Virus record (IMG/VR): IMGVR_UViG_3300034117_000797
Span: 1-63,929 of that record
From: a virus
Reading direction: 5' to 3' (one strand)
DNA: 63,929 bases
This document shows, in pieces, positions 20,495 through 30,600 of this stretch. The notes beneath the pieces were generated by a model. That model ran no database searches, was not told the DNA's origin, and saw nothing but the letters and a program-made list of their open reading frames with translations. Numbering within the stretch: the first letter of the stretch is position 1; the number at the start of each line of letters is the position of its first letter. The position numbers and the translations under genes are program-made.

Positions 20495-20651
20495 TAGCTT
20501 GTAAGATAGACCTGTGCTTTTGTTGCTCAGGATGCTTATTGAAATCAGCATCGTACTTCTGCTTCTTATCACGAGCCTCTGGATTACTATGGTAATATTT
20601 AGCGCTCTTGCTCTTACCTACTTTAGTGCCTGCCAATCTATTGCGTGCCAT
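20358..20651 (-). CDS. Small basic conserved phage protein, 97 aa
   Basis: The sequence NRLAGTKVGKSKSAKYYHSNPEARDKKQKYDADFNKHPEQQKHR is a pattern found in many phage genomes (KS-x-YYxxNPEARxKK...), basic and helical, with no assigned role. Last gene of the long late minus-strand transcript. Its 3' end overlaps the convergent plus-strand frame by 137 nt. Confidence 0.75.
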   Translation of the reverse strand: MARNRLAGTKVGKSKSAKYYHSNPEARDKKQKYDADFNKHPEQQKHRSILQAINRKKGTHGNLDGIDEAHVTKNKTKKQKQSQNRSDKKRIFFRVKS

Positions 20652-20657
20652 CTTTTA

Positions 20658-21335
20658 TTACTTTAGGGATTTCAACATCTCTACCATCTTAGGATGAGGG
20701 TAGACATCAGACTTATCTTTTCGATACGAGTTATGAGTAAACAAACCATTTTCGCCTTTCAACGCACGGTCAGTAACATTCCAAATGTCCTCATTGTATG
20801 TGATATCTATGCCATACTTTTCATGAAGATATATGACCAACTGACGTGTTGATTCAATCTGAGCATCGCTATAAGCATGATAATGCTTAAACCCTTTGAA
20901 AGGTTTATCAAGAGTACATACCTCATCAGGATGAACCTCTCTATCTACATAGTTGTAGAACTTCCCATTTTTCTCTTCTAGCGGCCCCCAATTACATATC
21001 TCTATCCCAATGGATAGTTTGTCAAGGTTCTGCCATTTAATGTCTCTAGAGGCAAATACTTCAGCCTTTACGCCTAAGTGGTATGCCCAATTCTTAGAGC
21101 TAAAGCATTGAACAATCTCTCCATCCTTACTATTAGTAGAATTCTTTCCAGAAATGCAAACAAACGTAGCAATACGACCACGGCTATCAGCGTTCCAAGC
21201 GTTGATTGTACTTACACCTGACCCATTACCTGCCGTGTGATGCAATACAATCTGTTTCTTGATTGTTGTCTCATTGAAAAACTGCCCATCCTTTAACGGA
21301 TATTGGCGAATAGTTGATAAGTCTAAATTTCCCAT
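20658..21335 (-). CDS. N-acetylmuramoyl-L-alanine amidase endolysin, 225 aa
   Basis: Amidase_2/PGRP fold: zinc ligand region LHHTAG (residues 31-36), core with WAYHLG (83-88) and the strand LSIGIEICNWG (107-117) followed by HYHAYSDAQIESTRQLVIYL. It cleaves the bond between muramic acid and the stem peptide. There is no signal peptide, so it needs the holin to reach the wall. It sits at the end of a lysis cassette with holin, spanin and peptidase candidates. The start overlaps the end of the spanin gene by 13 nt. Confidence 0.9.
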   Translation of the reverse strand: MGNLDLSTIRQYPLKDGQFFNETTIKKQIVLHHTAGNGSGVSTINAWNADSRGRIATFVCISGKNSTNSKDGEIVQCFSSKNWAYHLGVKAEVFASRDIKWQNLDKLSIGIEICNWGPLEEKNGKFYNYVDREVHPDEVCTLDKPFKGFKHYHAYSDAQIESTRQLVIYLHEKYGIDITYNEDIWNVTDRALKGENGLFTHNSYRKDKSDVYPHPKMVEMLKSLK

Positions 21336-21775
21336 CTCTTTGCGATTCTACTGATGATGTAAATGATTGCTGCTATAAAGATAAGCCAAAATGTTATCTT
21401 AACGTATTGACCTGCCTCAGCCCAAAATCCTTTCTTCTTCTCGTAGTATCTAACAGGAACCTTCCTTTCAACAATCTTGTCTACATACACAGTGTCACAT
21501 TCACCTGCAATGTAAACCTTATTGTATCTGTCTACATATACCTTAACTTTTAGTTGGTCTTTCTCCAAATAAACTGTGTCAAATAACTGTTGATAAGAAA
21601 CAACAGTGTCTATCTTAACCCCTGGCACATAGATGCGGATAGTATCATGCATTATGATAGTATCATTTGTTAGTAGATAAGGATACTTCTCTATTAACTT
21701 GGTAAATCTTCTTTGCGGAGAACACGATGCTGACAACATCAGCAACACGAACAAGAATTTATACAGTGACTTCAT
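21323..21775 (-). CDS. Unimolecular spanin (u-spanin) candidate, 150 aa
   Basis: N-terminal signal MKSLYKFLFVLLMLSASC with lipobox LSAS-C (Cys18), then a beta-rich, charged periplasmic part and a C-terminal membrane segment WLIFIAAIIYIISRIA (about 129-144). An outer-membrane lipid anchor plus an inner-membrane anchor in one chain is the layout of a u-spanin, which fuses the two membranes after the wall is cut. It lies between the amidase and peptidase genes, which supports it. A membrane lipoprotein of other function is possible. Confidence 0.7.
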   Translation of the reverse strand: MKSLYKFLFVLLMLSASCSPQRRFTKLIEKYPYLLTNDTIIMHDTIRIYVPGVKIDTVVSYQQLFDTVYLEKDQLKVKVYVDRYNKVYIAGECDTVYVDKIVERKVPVRYYEKKKGFWAEAGQYVKITFWLIFIAAIIYIISRIAKRWEI

Positions 21776-22247
21776 TGAAATGATTCATTTTACACCACTC
21801 ATACACGTCTTGTGGTGACATTCTATACGACTTCTCTACTCCATATACCCAAGCAACGAATTCAGAGCAGTACATGCGCTCCTGTTCGTTCTTTTTAATC
21901 TTCCATTTACCCGTAAGCAATTCGATTGGTTGCTTAAATATAAGGCCTTCGATGTCATATCCAGTGTGACCTACTCTTGTAAGCGCACGCATAGACAATT
22001 CTTTTTCATCAATGGATTCAGGTCGGCTTACCTCAAAGTCATATCCGTACATATCTTTCCACGCATCAAATGGTCTTACGTTAACGCCATCCTTTTGAGC
22101 ATCTATAATGTATGGCTGTCCCCAAATCTCTATGAACAGAGCAGTATGAGAGAACTTAGATTTAGTGACCTTTCTGATTATCTTGCTCAGGAGTTTCTTT
22201 CCCGTGCAGTGAAGAATGTCACCCGTTTTCAAATTTGTTGGATTCAT
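21759..22247 (-). CDS. Permuted papain-like (YiiX/C92-type) peptidase, 162 aa
   Basis: KTGDILHCTGKK is the typical GD-x-(hydrophobic) start. FSHTALFIE places His34 and YCSEFVAWVYG places Cys127, giving the circularly permuted NlpC/P60-like order (His before Cys). The family cleaves peptide or amide links, in phages often in wall peptides. Located between the holin-like and spanin genes, so it may be a second lysis enzyme or act at entry. No signal peptide. Confidence 0.7.
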   Translation of the reverse strand: MNPTNLKTGDILHCTGKKLLSKIIRKVTKSKFSHTALFIEIWGQPYIIDAQKDGVNVRPFDAWKDMYGYDFEVSRPESIDEKELSMRALTRVGHTGYDIEGLIFKQPIELLTGKWKIKKNEQERMYCSEFVAWVYGVEKSYRMSPQDVYEWCKMNHFNEVTV

Positions 22248-22482
22248 TGTCTTTCTTTTCTATTTTTTTACTCCAAGCGTCAGTGACCTTGATGCCCAAA
22301 GATACACAAACGAGCGTTACCCACACATCGAATGATAATCCATTTACAAAAAAATCCCAAAATGCCATGAATAAAACTGCCCCCCAAGCAGTGAACATAG
22401 TAAGGAATGTCTTTGACCACTTGCCGTTTCTCTTGAGTGTATCGGCTAATATATTCTTAAACAGAAAGAATGTGGTCGTCAT
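22219..22482 (-). CDS. Holin candidate, 87 aa, two membrane segments
   Basis: Two hydrophobic stretches near residues 24-44 (TFLTMFTAWGAVLFMAFW) and 48-66 (GLSFDVWVTLVCVSLGIKV), then a highly charged tail (SKKIEKKDNESNKFENG). Size, topology and place directly upstream of the lysis enzymes fit a class II holin that lets the endolysin through. Confidence 0.65.
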   Translation of the reverse strand: MTTTFFLFKNILADTLKRNGKWSKTFLTMFTAWGAVLFMAFWDFFVNGLSFDVWVTLVCVSLGIKVTDAWSKKIEKKDNESNKFENG

Positions 22483-22708
22483 CGGATTCTTTTTTAATCT
22501 CTATTTCCTTGGGTAGTATAGCAATAAGTTTGTCTCTTGATGTAATCACTTTGTTTGTTGAAATATCTGCCTTCATATGAGTGGCATCATCATAGCAATC
22601 GTAAAGCCTTGCTTCAACATCAGATAGCCTTGAGTTCATCCAAAAAAGGCATACACACAATAGTCCAGTGATGCCATGTTTGCTTATCAAATTAACAAAG
22701 TCTGTCAT
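22457..22708 (-). CDS. Small membrane-anchored protein, 83 aa
   Basis: One hydrophobic segment (about residues 10-25, HGITGLLCVCLFWMNS) and a helical tail. First of the lysis-gene string, overlapping the holin candidate by 26 nt. Could be an antiholin or holin partner. Unproven. Confidence 0.6.
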   Translation of the reverse strand: MTDFVNLISKHGITGLLCVCLFWMNSRLSDVEARLYDCYDDATHMKADISTNKVITSRDKLIAILPKEIEIKKESDDDHILSV

Positions 22709-22779
22709 AATATCATAACGATTGTGTTACTACATCAATTTCCGATTGTAAAAATACGGATAAATTGAAAACTATTTTG

Positions 22780-23019
22780 TTAGGTCGTTGGCACTTCGTA
22801 TTTGGTCAATTCGACAAAAGTCCAAACCTCTACCTCCTCATCGTTCCAATCATCAGTATAAGTAAACCCTGATAGAGTTATACCAAAGTTTGCTGTTGGA
22901 GTAGACAACAACACATCAACGCTACATGTCTTCTGTGCGATTGTATCGTGAATTGTTATCACTTGGATTGTAGGATTTACAATCTCTACGTTAAACTGTT
23001 CAAATTTATATGTTGCCAT
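22780..23019 (-). CDS. Small virion-associated protein candidate, 79 aa
   Basis: Beta-rich start MATYKFEQFNVEIVNPTIQVITIHDTI. Similar small proteins begin with this pattern in tail clusters of Bacteroidota phages. Between lysis and adhesin genes. Function unknown. Confidence 0.65.
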   Translation of the reverse strand: MATYKFEQFNVEIVNPTIQVITIHDTIAQKTCSVDVLLSTPTANFGITLSGFTYTDDWNDEEVEVWTFVELTKYEVPTT

Positions 23020-23022
23020 GTC

Positions 23023-23613
23023 TTATGATATTGTTGTTCCTGCTACTGTACATTCTCTTACCCACATTCCATATAGTCCACTTGTCTTTGGTGATGAACT
23101 AAATGGATTAACTCCTGCTAAATCAGTGATTACACCTGATGCCCCTGCGGGCTGTGTGCCTACCCAAAAGTAACGAAGGTTTGTATTGAAGGGTGGATAT
23201 TGTAATTGATAGTTTGCTAATCTACCCCAATCTAAAATATTTAACATCTCTTGCATGTTGGTTAAATGCCATCCAGTTAACCCATCAAATGTGCTTGAAA
23301 GATATTGAGTCATTTGAGTAGCAAGAGGTCTTGTAGCTGCCATGTCACCAAAGTAATATGCTAGCACAGTTTTACCATCATATGTAGACCAATCAAAAGT
23401 AACTGAAGTAGCATATGTGCTGCCTCCTGTTTTATTGGTAAAGCGATTGGTATTCCCAAATGGATTATTCTTTTCAAGAACTAATCTGTTTGTTGCTCTA
23501 CCACGTTGCGTATCGCCATCGTCACCTGTAGAATATGAAGTCGTTTGTCCCGTCTTTAAGAGCTTCATTCCTACTGAGGCACCATCTGCTTTTAATTCAA
23601 TCCTTGTACTCAT
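23023..23613 (-). CDS. DUF1566/lectin-like tail tip protein, 196 aa
   Basis: GDDGDTQRGRATNRLVL...NRFT and WSTYDGKTVLAYYFG...GWHLTNMQEMLNILDW...YFWVGTQP match the DUF1566/Lcl C-terminal type lectin fold often found at phage fibre tips. WVREC and similar Trp/Gly spacings agree. Together with 23613-25493 genes it probably forms the receptor-binding fibre complex. The substrate is unknown. Confidence 0.65.
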   Translation of the reverse strand: MSTRIELKADGASVGMKLLKTGQTTSYSTGDDGDTQRGRATNRLVLEKNNPFGNTNRFTNKTGGSTYATSVTFDWSTYDGKTVLAYYFGDMAATRPLATQMTQYLSSTFDGLTGWHLTNMQEMLNILDWGRLANYQLQYPPFNTNLRYFWVGTQPAGASGVITDLAGVNPFSSSPKTSGLYGMWVRECTVAGTTIS

Positions 23614-24167
23614 TAGTAAATCTTATTTAAGACAAATGTGTCAGAGTATATGCTATTGTTTGCATTGTTAGAACTCCATTCAACAGTTACGTCTAATGTG
23701 TTTGGAATAGTAGTATCAAACGTAGTGTTGTTGATTGTATTAAACCCAAAGCCTTCTTGAGTACCACTTGCTGCTTTTAATACATGAAAGTTACCCAAAG
23801 TAACAATCTCTGCTGTTCCTGCTGCACCTATTGCTCTAATGTTAAAGTTAATGCTTAGTAACCAAACTTGATTTGTAATCCCAGGCATTGTAAAAGCGGG
23901 AGTTTGACATAAAATAGTAGAACCTGCTTTTACTCTTATCGTAATAGTGTTTCCGCTGTGAGCAGAAATAAGCCCTCCAAACTCTGCTCTAAATGCATCT
24001 CCTAACTTAAACCCATTTGCAGGAACAGATAGAGTACCTACCCCACCATTTATCAATGTTCCTTCAGTTGTCGTAGCCGCAATAGGTGTGCTGTTTCCTA
24101 ATTGAGAAAACAACCCATAGTTAGTCGGTAATAACTGAAATGGATTTATGTAGATTGAGGTACTCAT
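23613..24167 (-). CDS. Beta-sandwich tail fibre protein, 184 aa
   Basis: Ser/Thr/Gly/Asn-rich beta pattern (GTLSVPANGFKLGDAFRAEFGG...TITIRVKAGSTILCQT) typical of jelly-roll modules repeated in phage tail fibres. Overlaps the 23023 gene by one base. No enzymatic motif. Confidence 0.65.
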   Translation of the reverse strand: MSTSIYINPFQLLPTNYGLFSQLGNSTPIAATTTEGTLINGGVGTLSVPANGFKLGDAFRAEFGGLISAHSGNTITIRVKAGSTILCQTPAFTMPGITNQVWLLSINFNIRAIGAAGTAEIVTLGNFHVLKAASGTQEGFGFNTINNTTFDTTIPNTLDVTVEWSSNNANNSIYSDTFVLNKIY

Positions 24168-24170
24168 CTA

Positions 24171-24800
24171 TTAAATGTTGTAAGTGATAATCAACTGTGA
24201 CCCTGCGTTTGTTGTCGTATCCCAATAAAATAAAGCGGCAGGATATTCATTAGCTATCCCACCTGCGTCCATGTTGATAGAGGTTCCTGCTGGAAGATTA
24301 ACATAAGTCAATCCACCATTAAAAGAAACTCTCGCATCAGCAGTACCATTGCTTGCAAAAGAAATAGAGCGACATGCAACCCCTAAGTCTCCATTTGCAG
24401 ACCCAACAGAAATTATATTTGGAGTTATACTCTGAGTCATTTGCTCGTAAGAAAGAGCTACAGATACAGAGCTAGCTAAATCTTGAGAACCAAATGGACC
24501 TGTAATAGTCGCACTAGTTATGTAGAGGTCTATATTTCTTTGTATATCTGCAGCAGCTGCGTATGAGCCAGAAGAATCATTTGTCCAAGTTGGCTGATTA
24601 GTTACTTGAGAAAGATTTAATCTTAAAGGATTCAATACGTCATTAGCAAAGAAATTGATAATCACATACCAATTTCCATCTGTATGTAAAGAACGACCTA
24701 CAGATTTGATTGCTCTATATTCAAAATATTCTAAAACGCTGTTTGCACCTCCGCCAACAACAATTGAAGCTGTTGTAAAATTTACGTCAAAATTTGCCAT
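24171..24800 (-). CDS. Beta-rich tail protein, 209 aa
   Basis: Beta-rich, Ser/Asn/Thr-rich protein of typical fibre composition. Opens MANFDVNFTTASIVVGGGANS. Part of the adhesin string. No domain recognised. Confidence 0.6.
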   Translation of the reverse strand: MANFDVNFTTASIVVGGGANSVLEYFEYRAIKSVGRSLHTDGNWYVIINFFANDVLNPLRLNLSQVTNQPTWTNDSSGSYAAAADIQRNIDLYITSATITGPFGSQDLASSVSVALSYEQMTQSITPNIISVGSANGDLGVACRSISFASNGTADARVSFNGGLTYVNLPAGTSINMDAGGIANEYPAALFYWDTTTNAGSQLIITYNI

Positions 24801-24812
24801 TTTTTTATATTG

Positions 24813-25493
24813 TTAATTTGTTAATCTAATTACAGGAACTGAGTCTAACATAAGGATTCCTGCCGCTCCATAAGGGCCTATATAAGACATAACTCCTGAT
24901 TGCACTCTAATCTTAACTGCACCTATCGTAGAGAAGTTCTCATAACACATAGTCTCAATAACACGAGTTATGCCAGCCATAGGAACTGAATTCCAAATTA
25001 CTGCACTCATAGAACTTAGCTCATCTGTTGCAATAGTCCCCTTCAAATACATTAAATCGTTTTGAATTGCATATTGTGGTGGATTATTCAAAAGGTCTGT
25101 CGCTTCCCATCCATATGCTAAAGGAATATCGTTCCATACAAGGTCATTGTTAGCTTCCAGCTCTAGCACTTGAAGCTCAAGTGATGTATATGAAGAATTC
25201 AGTGCGCAAAGAACAGAGATTATAGCATCAATCATTTGTTGGTAACTATAAGTCCCAGCATCTAACCCTAAACAGTTAGCATATGTAAGCTCATAATTAA
25301 CATTCAAGTCCCCAATGGAGTTCATTGTGAACGTCTCCATTAGCAACAACACCTCATTCAGCGTAGACCCTGGGGGTACAGGAATTGATGAGAACACCCC
25401 ATCAAACGTAAATTCAGAAGTCTTAGTAGGGCAGTTGTCTACGCACCCACAAGAACTCAATGAATTACCACCGTTACAACTACTACAAGCCAT
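24813..25493 (-). CDS. Cys-rich tail protein, 226 aa
   Basis: N-terminus MACSSCNGGNSLSSCGCVDNC has six Cys in 21 residues, suited to metal binding or disulphides. The middle resembles fibre connectors and the C-terminal part (about 120-226) is beta-rich like a carbohydrate-binding or trimerisation module. Likely exposed on the virion. Confidence 0.6.
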   Translation of the reverse strand: MACSSCNGGNSLSSCGCVDNCPTKTSEFTFDGVFSSIPVPPGSTLNEVLLLMETFTMNSIGDLNVNYELTYANCLGLDAGTYSYQQMIDAIISVLCALNSSYTSLELQVLELEANNDLVWNDIPLAYGWEATDLLNNPPQYAIQNDLMYLKGTIATDELSSMSAVIWNSVPMAGITRVIETMCYENFSTIGAVKIRVQSGVMSYIGPYGAAGILMLDSVPVIRLTN

Positions 25494-25494
25494 A

Positions 25495-26067
25495 TCAATA
25501 ATTACATTTATCAGTTAATTTTCCAATCAAACATTTTTCCTTCTCAACGGAAAGAACACCCGTAGGCATACATGATAGAGTATGAATAATCAAGTTCCTC
25601 ATGAATATATTTTCCCAAGCATCTCCACACTTGAATCCAAATATCTCTTTTTTACTTACTCCTGCAATATCCTCAGCCAACGCTCTTTTTTGCTTGTTCA
25701 ACAAGTTCTTATTTCTGCAAGCTTCTTGTAAACACTCCAAAGGATATTCTATAGTTGGAATATCGTAAGGCTCACCGCAAGGAACTGAATAAACTGTATA
25801 GGAATAAGTAATGTCGCCTTCATTTACAATGTTAAGACCACTTGGACATTCATTGTTTCCTTCATACGTTGAGCTACCAACAAAAACATCGCCAGCAAAT
25901 ATCTGCCACTCAGATGTCTCTTCATTGAAAACCAAGGAAAGGGTATCTACTTCTACTTCAAACGAAAACGAAGGGTACGCTCCAGTAATAGGAGATGTCC
26001 ACTCAAACACTGGGGCTTCAGAGCCTATAGTGCCTGACACATACATATTCAAACAGCAATTATCCAT
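25495..26067 (-). CDS. Cys-rich virion protein, 190 aa
   Basis: Beta-rich with many cysteines (MDNCCLN, CPSG, VPCG, LECLQEACR, FKCGD, SCMPTG, KEKCL, TDKC). One or more disulphides or metal sites are likely. Overlaps the 26060 gene by 8 nt. No known family. Confidence 0.6.
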   Translation of the reverse strand: MDNCCLNMYVSGTIGSEAPVFEWTSPITGAYPSFSFEVEVDTLSLVFNEETSEWQIFAGDVFVGSSTYEGNNECPSGLNIVNEGDITYSYTVYSVPCGEPYDIPTIEYPLECLQEACRNKNLLNKQKRALAEDIAGVSKKEIFGFKCGDAWENIFMRNLIIHTLSCMPTGVLSVEKEKCLIGKLTDKCNY

Positions 26068-27571
26068 TACAACAGCATATACTTTTTAATATGTCAATTT
26101 GCTCTTGAGCAGATACCCAATCGCTAGCGCATACAGCGAACTCTAAAGCATCCAATGTAACTCGGAACTTCATCGCATTCATAAACGCTTTATTGTCACA
26201 CATACTCTTACAAGGATTGTTCTTCATTCCGCAGAATGCATCAGCAACTAATTGCTTGTAGCACTTAAGCAGCGATACACATAGGACAACAATCTTTTCA
26301 GTCGTACAATAACGTGTATCATCACAAGTACCAGTACAAGTATAAAGCGTCCAATAATCAGCATTAGCAATATCAGCAGGGTCAAGATTCGTGCTGGAAG
26401 TTGTACACTTATATAATTTGCCATCTCGTCTTACTATTGTACCTAAGAATGATTCATAATACACTTCATTGCTCCAATCAGGATAAGTACAGATTTGGAA
26501 TGAATAGATACCATCCTCATCTATATTTGTCAATGTGTACTGAAATGTATTTGTAGAGTTGTAGTGCGGTTGAATCACCTGATTAGAAGGTGTCACATCG
26601 GCAGTCGCCCAAATGTATTGCTCTCCGTTCGGCTTTGTCATCGTAATCGTTCTACTCGTGAACAACTCTGGGTCATGCCCTGGCAAGTCATTCGTGTAGT
26701 AATTAGATGTGTCTGAGAACGTAATCGTTTTACAATCGCAAGAAATGCTCATAGTAGAGCATCCATCTGTTGATAGTGAAGATATGAATGGTACTGTATA
26801 TGTAGGACAAGATGTAATCTCCTCAATGGTATCGTAATCAAAGTTATACGACAAGAATGAGCTTACCTCTTGATATTGAGGCGCTCGTACAGGCTCTATG
26901 TCAATGATATTTATGCCATCAACGAAATGAGTAACAGTATCACCGTCAAACACATATCTATTTACCTCAGTAAAAGGACTTCCGTTATTGTCATAAACTA
27001 TTGACAATGTAAATTCAAAATTGTCGTTATAGTACTTCTCGAAAGCCAAATTTTCATATCGTGCAAAATCGTCAATTAACCACCAAGAAGGGTGGGATTT
27101 AACAACCTTTACAGGAATATCGTATAAATTAACAACCGACTCAACAAATACATATATATTGTTAACTCCAAACCCAATTTCAACATTACTATTAGCTATC
27201 GTTATGGCGTTTGCTACGTTGTTTGTGTATAGATATTCATTACCAAGAGTATATAATGGAAAAGCAGTTCTATTAAGAGTAGAATCTTGGTCTAAAGTTA
27301 AATTAGCAGGGGCAGAAATTACCTCGAATCCATTGAACTTCATTGAAGTAATGGAGTAAGTTCCAGAATATGAAAATCCTTCTTCTTGCTCTACTCCTGG
27401 ATGATAAAAACGACTTTGAACATTCCGCTTTACTTTGTATGACTTAGTAATGTCATCATCAAATCTTACGGTCATTCCGTTATACGAGAATAATGCAGCA
27501 GGATTTACGCTCGGAAGCGTAGGATATATCCTATTACATTTTATGAGGTCGTGGGTTGTGATTGTAGCCAT
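26060..27571 (-). CDS. Tail protein with Cys-rich C-terminus, 503 aa
   Basis: Large beta-rich protein (about 1-400) with many Asn, Tyr, Val. The C-terminal 130 residues hold CTGTCDDTRYC, CVSLLKCYKQ and ICCCNG clusters. Starts just downstream of TAAATTTG at 27588-27595. Role likely structural, as receptor-binding or tail hub. No family recognised. Confidence 0.6.
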   Translation of the reverse strand: MATITTHDLIKCNRIYPTLPSVNPAALFSYNGMTVRFDDDITKSYKVKRNVQSRFYHPGVEQEEGFSYSGTYSITSMKFNGFEVISAPANLTLDQDSTLNRTAFPLYTLGNEYLYTNNVANAITIANSNVEIGFGVNNIYVFVESVVNLYDIPVKVVKSHPSWWLIDDFARYENLAFEKYYNDNFEFTLSIVYDNNGSPFTEVNRYVFDGDTVTHFVDGINIIDIEPVRAPQYQEVSSFLSYNFDYDTIEEITSCPTYTVPFISSLSTDGCSTMSISCDCKTITFSDTSNYYTNDLPGHDPELFTSRTITMTKPNGEQYIWATADVTPSNQVIQPHYNSTNTFQYTLTNIDEDGIYSFQICTYPDWSNEVYYESFLGTIVRRDGKLYKCTTSSTNLDPADIANADYWTLYTCTGTCDDTRYCTTEKIVVLCVSLLKCYKQLVADAFCGMKNNPCKSMCDNKAFMNAMKFRVTLDALEFAVCASDWVSAQEQIDILKSICCCNG

Positions 27572-27587
27572 ATGCTCTTAATTGTTA

Positions 27588-27595
27588 CAAATTTA
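27588..27595 (-). promoter_or_regulatory. -7 element TAAATTTG (minus strand)
   Basis: Reads TAAATTTG on the minus strand and ends 16 nt before the start at 27571. No -33 element at 19 nt. See the short-leader finding. Confidence 0.5.
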
Positions 27596-27622
27596 CTTTT
27601 TTTATTGATTGATATTTTTTAG

Positions 27623-30600
27623 TTAAAAATTGCGTCTGAATCTGCTCCTTGCTTTTATCACATCACCTTCTTCTGCTGAAATTCCAGATTCATCTTCAGT
27701 GAACATATCAGGCTCTTTATCTTCGTCTGCAGGAGTATAGCTAGGCTCTCCATTCTTTTCAATGTATGGAATACCATAGAACATTTCAAATATTCTGTCG
27801 TTTTTACCTCTCTCTTTATTTTTCTCCATGTAATCCATATCCCAATTCATGATTGCATTTGTGAAGTCTTGCGCTCCATCCATCCATTCACCTATATTGG
27901 AAACCAAATCACTGACATTCTTTAATCCTATAGCTTTAGTTATATCGTCGTACTCTTTTTCTGTAGTCTTATTTATCCAAAATCTATCATTAAATTGTTC
28001 TGCATATCTATCGACGTTCTCTCCAGAATCAAAAGTCTTCTCACCTTCTCTTTCTAAGAAATCTTTTCTTTGAGCCGTTGTCATATTACCCCACCAGTCT
28101 CTTTTTGCTGCATCATACATTATTGGAGTAGTCTCCCAAAGACCTATCAATGTTTTTAAGATTGGAACATTATCCTTCCAGTCATCATCTCTCATGTGAT
28201 TTAAGAATCCATCTATTACAAATCCAGGCATTCCGTATCCTTGGAACATTGAACCTAAAGCATCCATTCCTGTGTCGTGAAGCGCTCGTTTCTTAGCATC
28301 TTCGTCGTCTCCCATAAGCACTGAAATAGCTCCATTGGCAATCACAGAGAACAACAGTGAAGCGGCAAGTGTATAGTATGTAATATCAACTGATGCTTTT
28401 ACAATCTCTCTATCAGATATTGCTTCTCTTCTTGCCTCAACGCCTTCTTCTTTTTGCATTCTATTTGCTTGATAAATAGTACGCATTCCTGTAACTACTT
28501 TCTTAGCCGCAGCCATTTGCCCTGTTCGGTACATACCAAGCATTCTAAATGTTTCATCAAGCTGTATGTTACTCGTTAAGTCAGCACGAGTAGACTGCTG
28601 AGACAATTCAGTCTCTGTGATGAATTGCTCTAATGCATAGGCTTTTGCTTCCTCATGAGTCATACCCTCTGATAAAGCATGTCTATAAGATGCAGTGGCA
28701 AAAAATAAACCACCTCCAGGCCCGTACAACAAGGCAAATTTATCACCATATCTTACTGGAGCCATTGCTGCTTGAGAGAACTTAGACCATACTTTAGCTG
28801 ATGTGCTATTTTGAGCCTGCTCCATCAATCTTTTCATTTCAACGTCAATATGCTGACCTGTCAATCGCTCTTTAACATAATCGCTACCAATTATGTCTTT
28901 TACAAGTTCTAATTCGTCTTTATTGACTGGCGCACCTTTCCATATTTGAAGAGGGTCTAATCCCTTATCTATACCAGCTACCCAATAGTGAGTAAATCCA
29001 ACAAACTGCTTAGCTAACGAGGAAGGCTTAAATCCAAGAGTAGTTACAACGGTATAATTCCTAATTCCCATCAATATGTTTCTTACCGAAGAACTTGGAG
29101 CTGAAATCCCCTGATTGCTAAGTACTCTTGCTGTATGTGTTTTGATGTCGTTGTAGTCATCAATTCCTAAATTCTTTATTAAATGTGGTGCATTGATTGC
29201 ACTAAATAATTCGTTGACTTTTTTGGCAATGGGCATAAAGTTTTTAGCATGCTCCATATTTTTTACATAGTCAAGATATTTAGCATGAGCGTCCATACCA
29301 ATATTGAAGTTACCTTGATAATTCTTTTTTGCCTTCATGTTATTAGAAGTGGCATTCATCATATTGAATGACCCATCATCCCCCATTAAGCTTCCTTCAT
29401 CTACAAAATTTTGAGTATAATCAGATGCATTAGCAGGGTAATAAGGAAAATCTCCAGAAGGGAAAGGAGTTCCTGTATATGCCACATATGTTGGCTCATA
29501 CTCAACTCCAAGCTCTTTGTATTTTTCCATTAAGAAATCAGCGTATTTTTTTAGCTGAGCATCTCCTTCAACATGAGCAATAACTGCATCTACATCAACA
29601 CCAGAATTTGTAAGTCTCTTAACTCCATCTTTAGTTTGAGCAAGATTGTAGTAATCAATAACGTGACCATTTGTTATATTGACTCCTTTTGCAACCTCAG
29701 AAGTAACAATTCCATCTACCGACTCAGATAACTTATCAATCGCCTTAGAGCCACGCTTGGCTACACCTGCTCTTTCCTTAGCTTTCTTAGCAGGATATGT
29801 TCCGAATATCTCATCTAATTTTTCGTAGTACTCGTTTACCTTTTTGCTATAAGCAATATCCCTAGCGACATAAGCCTTTTTAACTGGCTCCATTATATTA
29901 TCTCTAACAAATCTAGCTACAGCTGGGCTTTTAGACCAAGTTTTAGTGTATAATGAATACAAGTCGTTTATTGCTTTTGTTGGAGTAAGGAAATTGATTA
30001 CTCTATTGATTAGCTTCTTACTTTTTGCTCTTTCATTTAGCTTAGCCAATTCAGAATTTTCTTGCTTATATCCAGTCGCTCCAACAACTTCTACATCTGC
30101 ATTAGGCATAGAATCATATTTCGCTTGAGCCGTGCTTAATTGTTTATTTTTAGCGTTAATCTTTTTTGAAATAGCCTTCAAATCAGGGTCAGTAGATTCA
30201 TTACCTCCTTCGACTATAACCTCTTCCAGTCGAGTTTCATAATCTCTTTTTAGGTCAGTTATCTCCTCTTCAATATCTGCTATTTTCTCACCTTGCTTTC
30301 CTTTTTGAGTGTCTTTATTTATTAGTTGCGTAAATGAACCCTTATCATATAGTTTACCATCAACGACTACTTTTCCTCCCTTATCAAAGAAATCCATTAT
30401 CTCATCAACAGAATTAAGGGTAGTCCCCTGACCCTTAGCAAGACCTTGTATCAATGCAGCAGCACGTTCTCTTTTAGCATTATCGTCTAATGCTTTTAGT
30501 CGCTTGTAATCAGCTTTACCTTCAGATACTATTCCATCAATAATGTCATTTATCTCATCAAGCTCTTCTTGTGTCTTTCCATCAAGCTCATCCATGTTTA

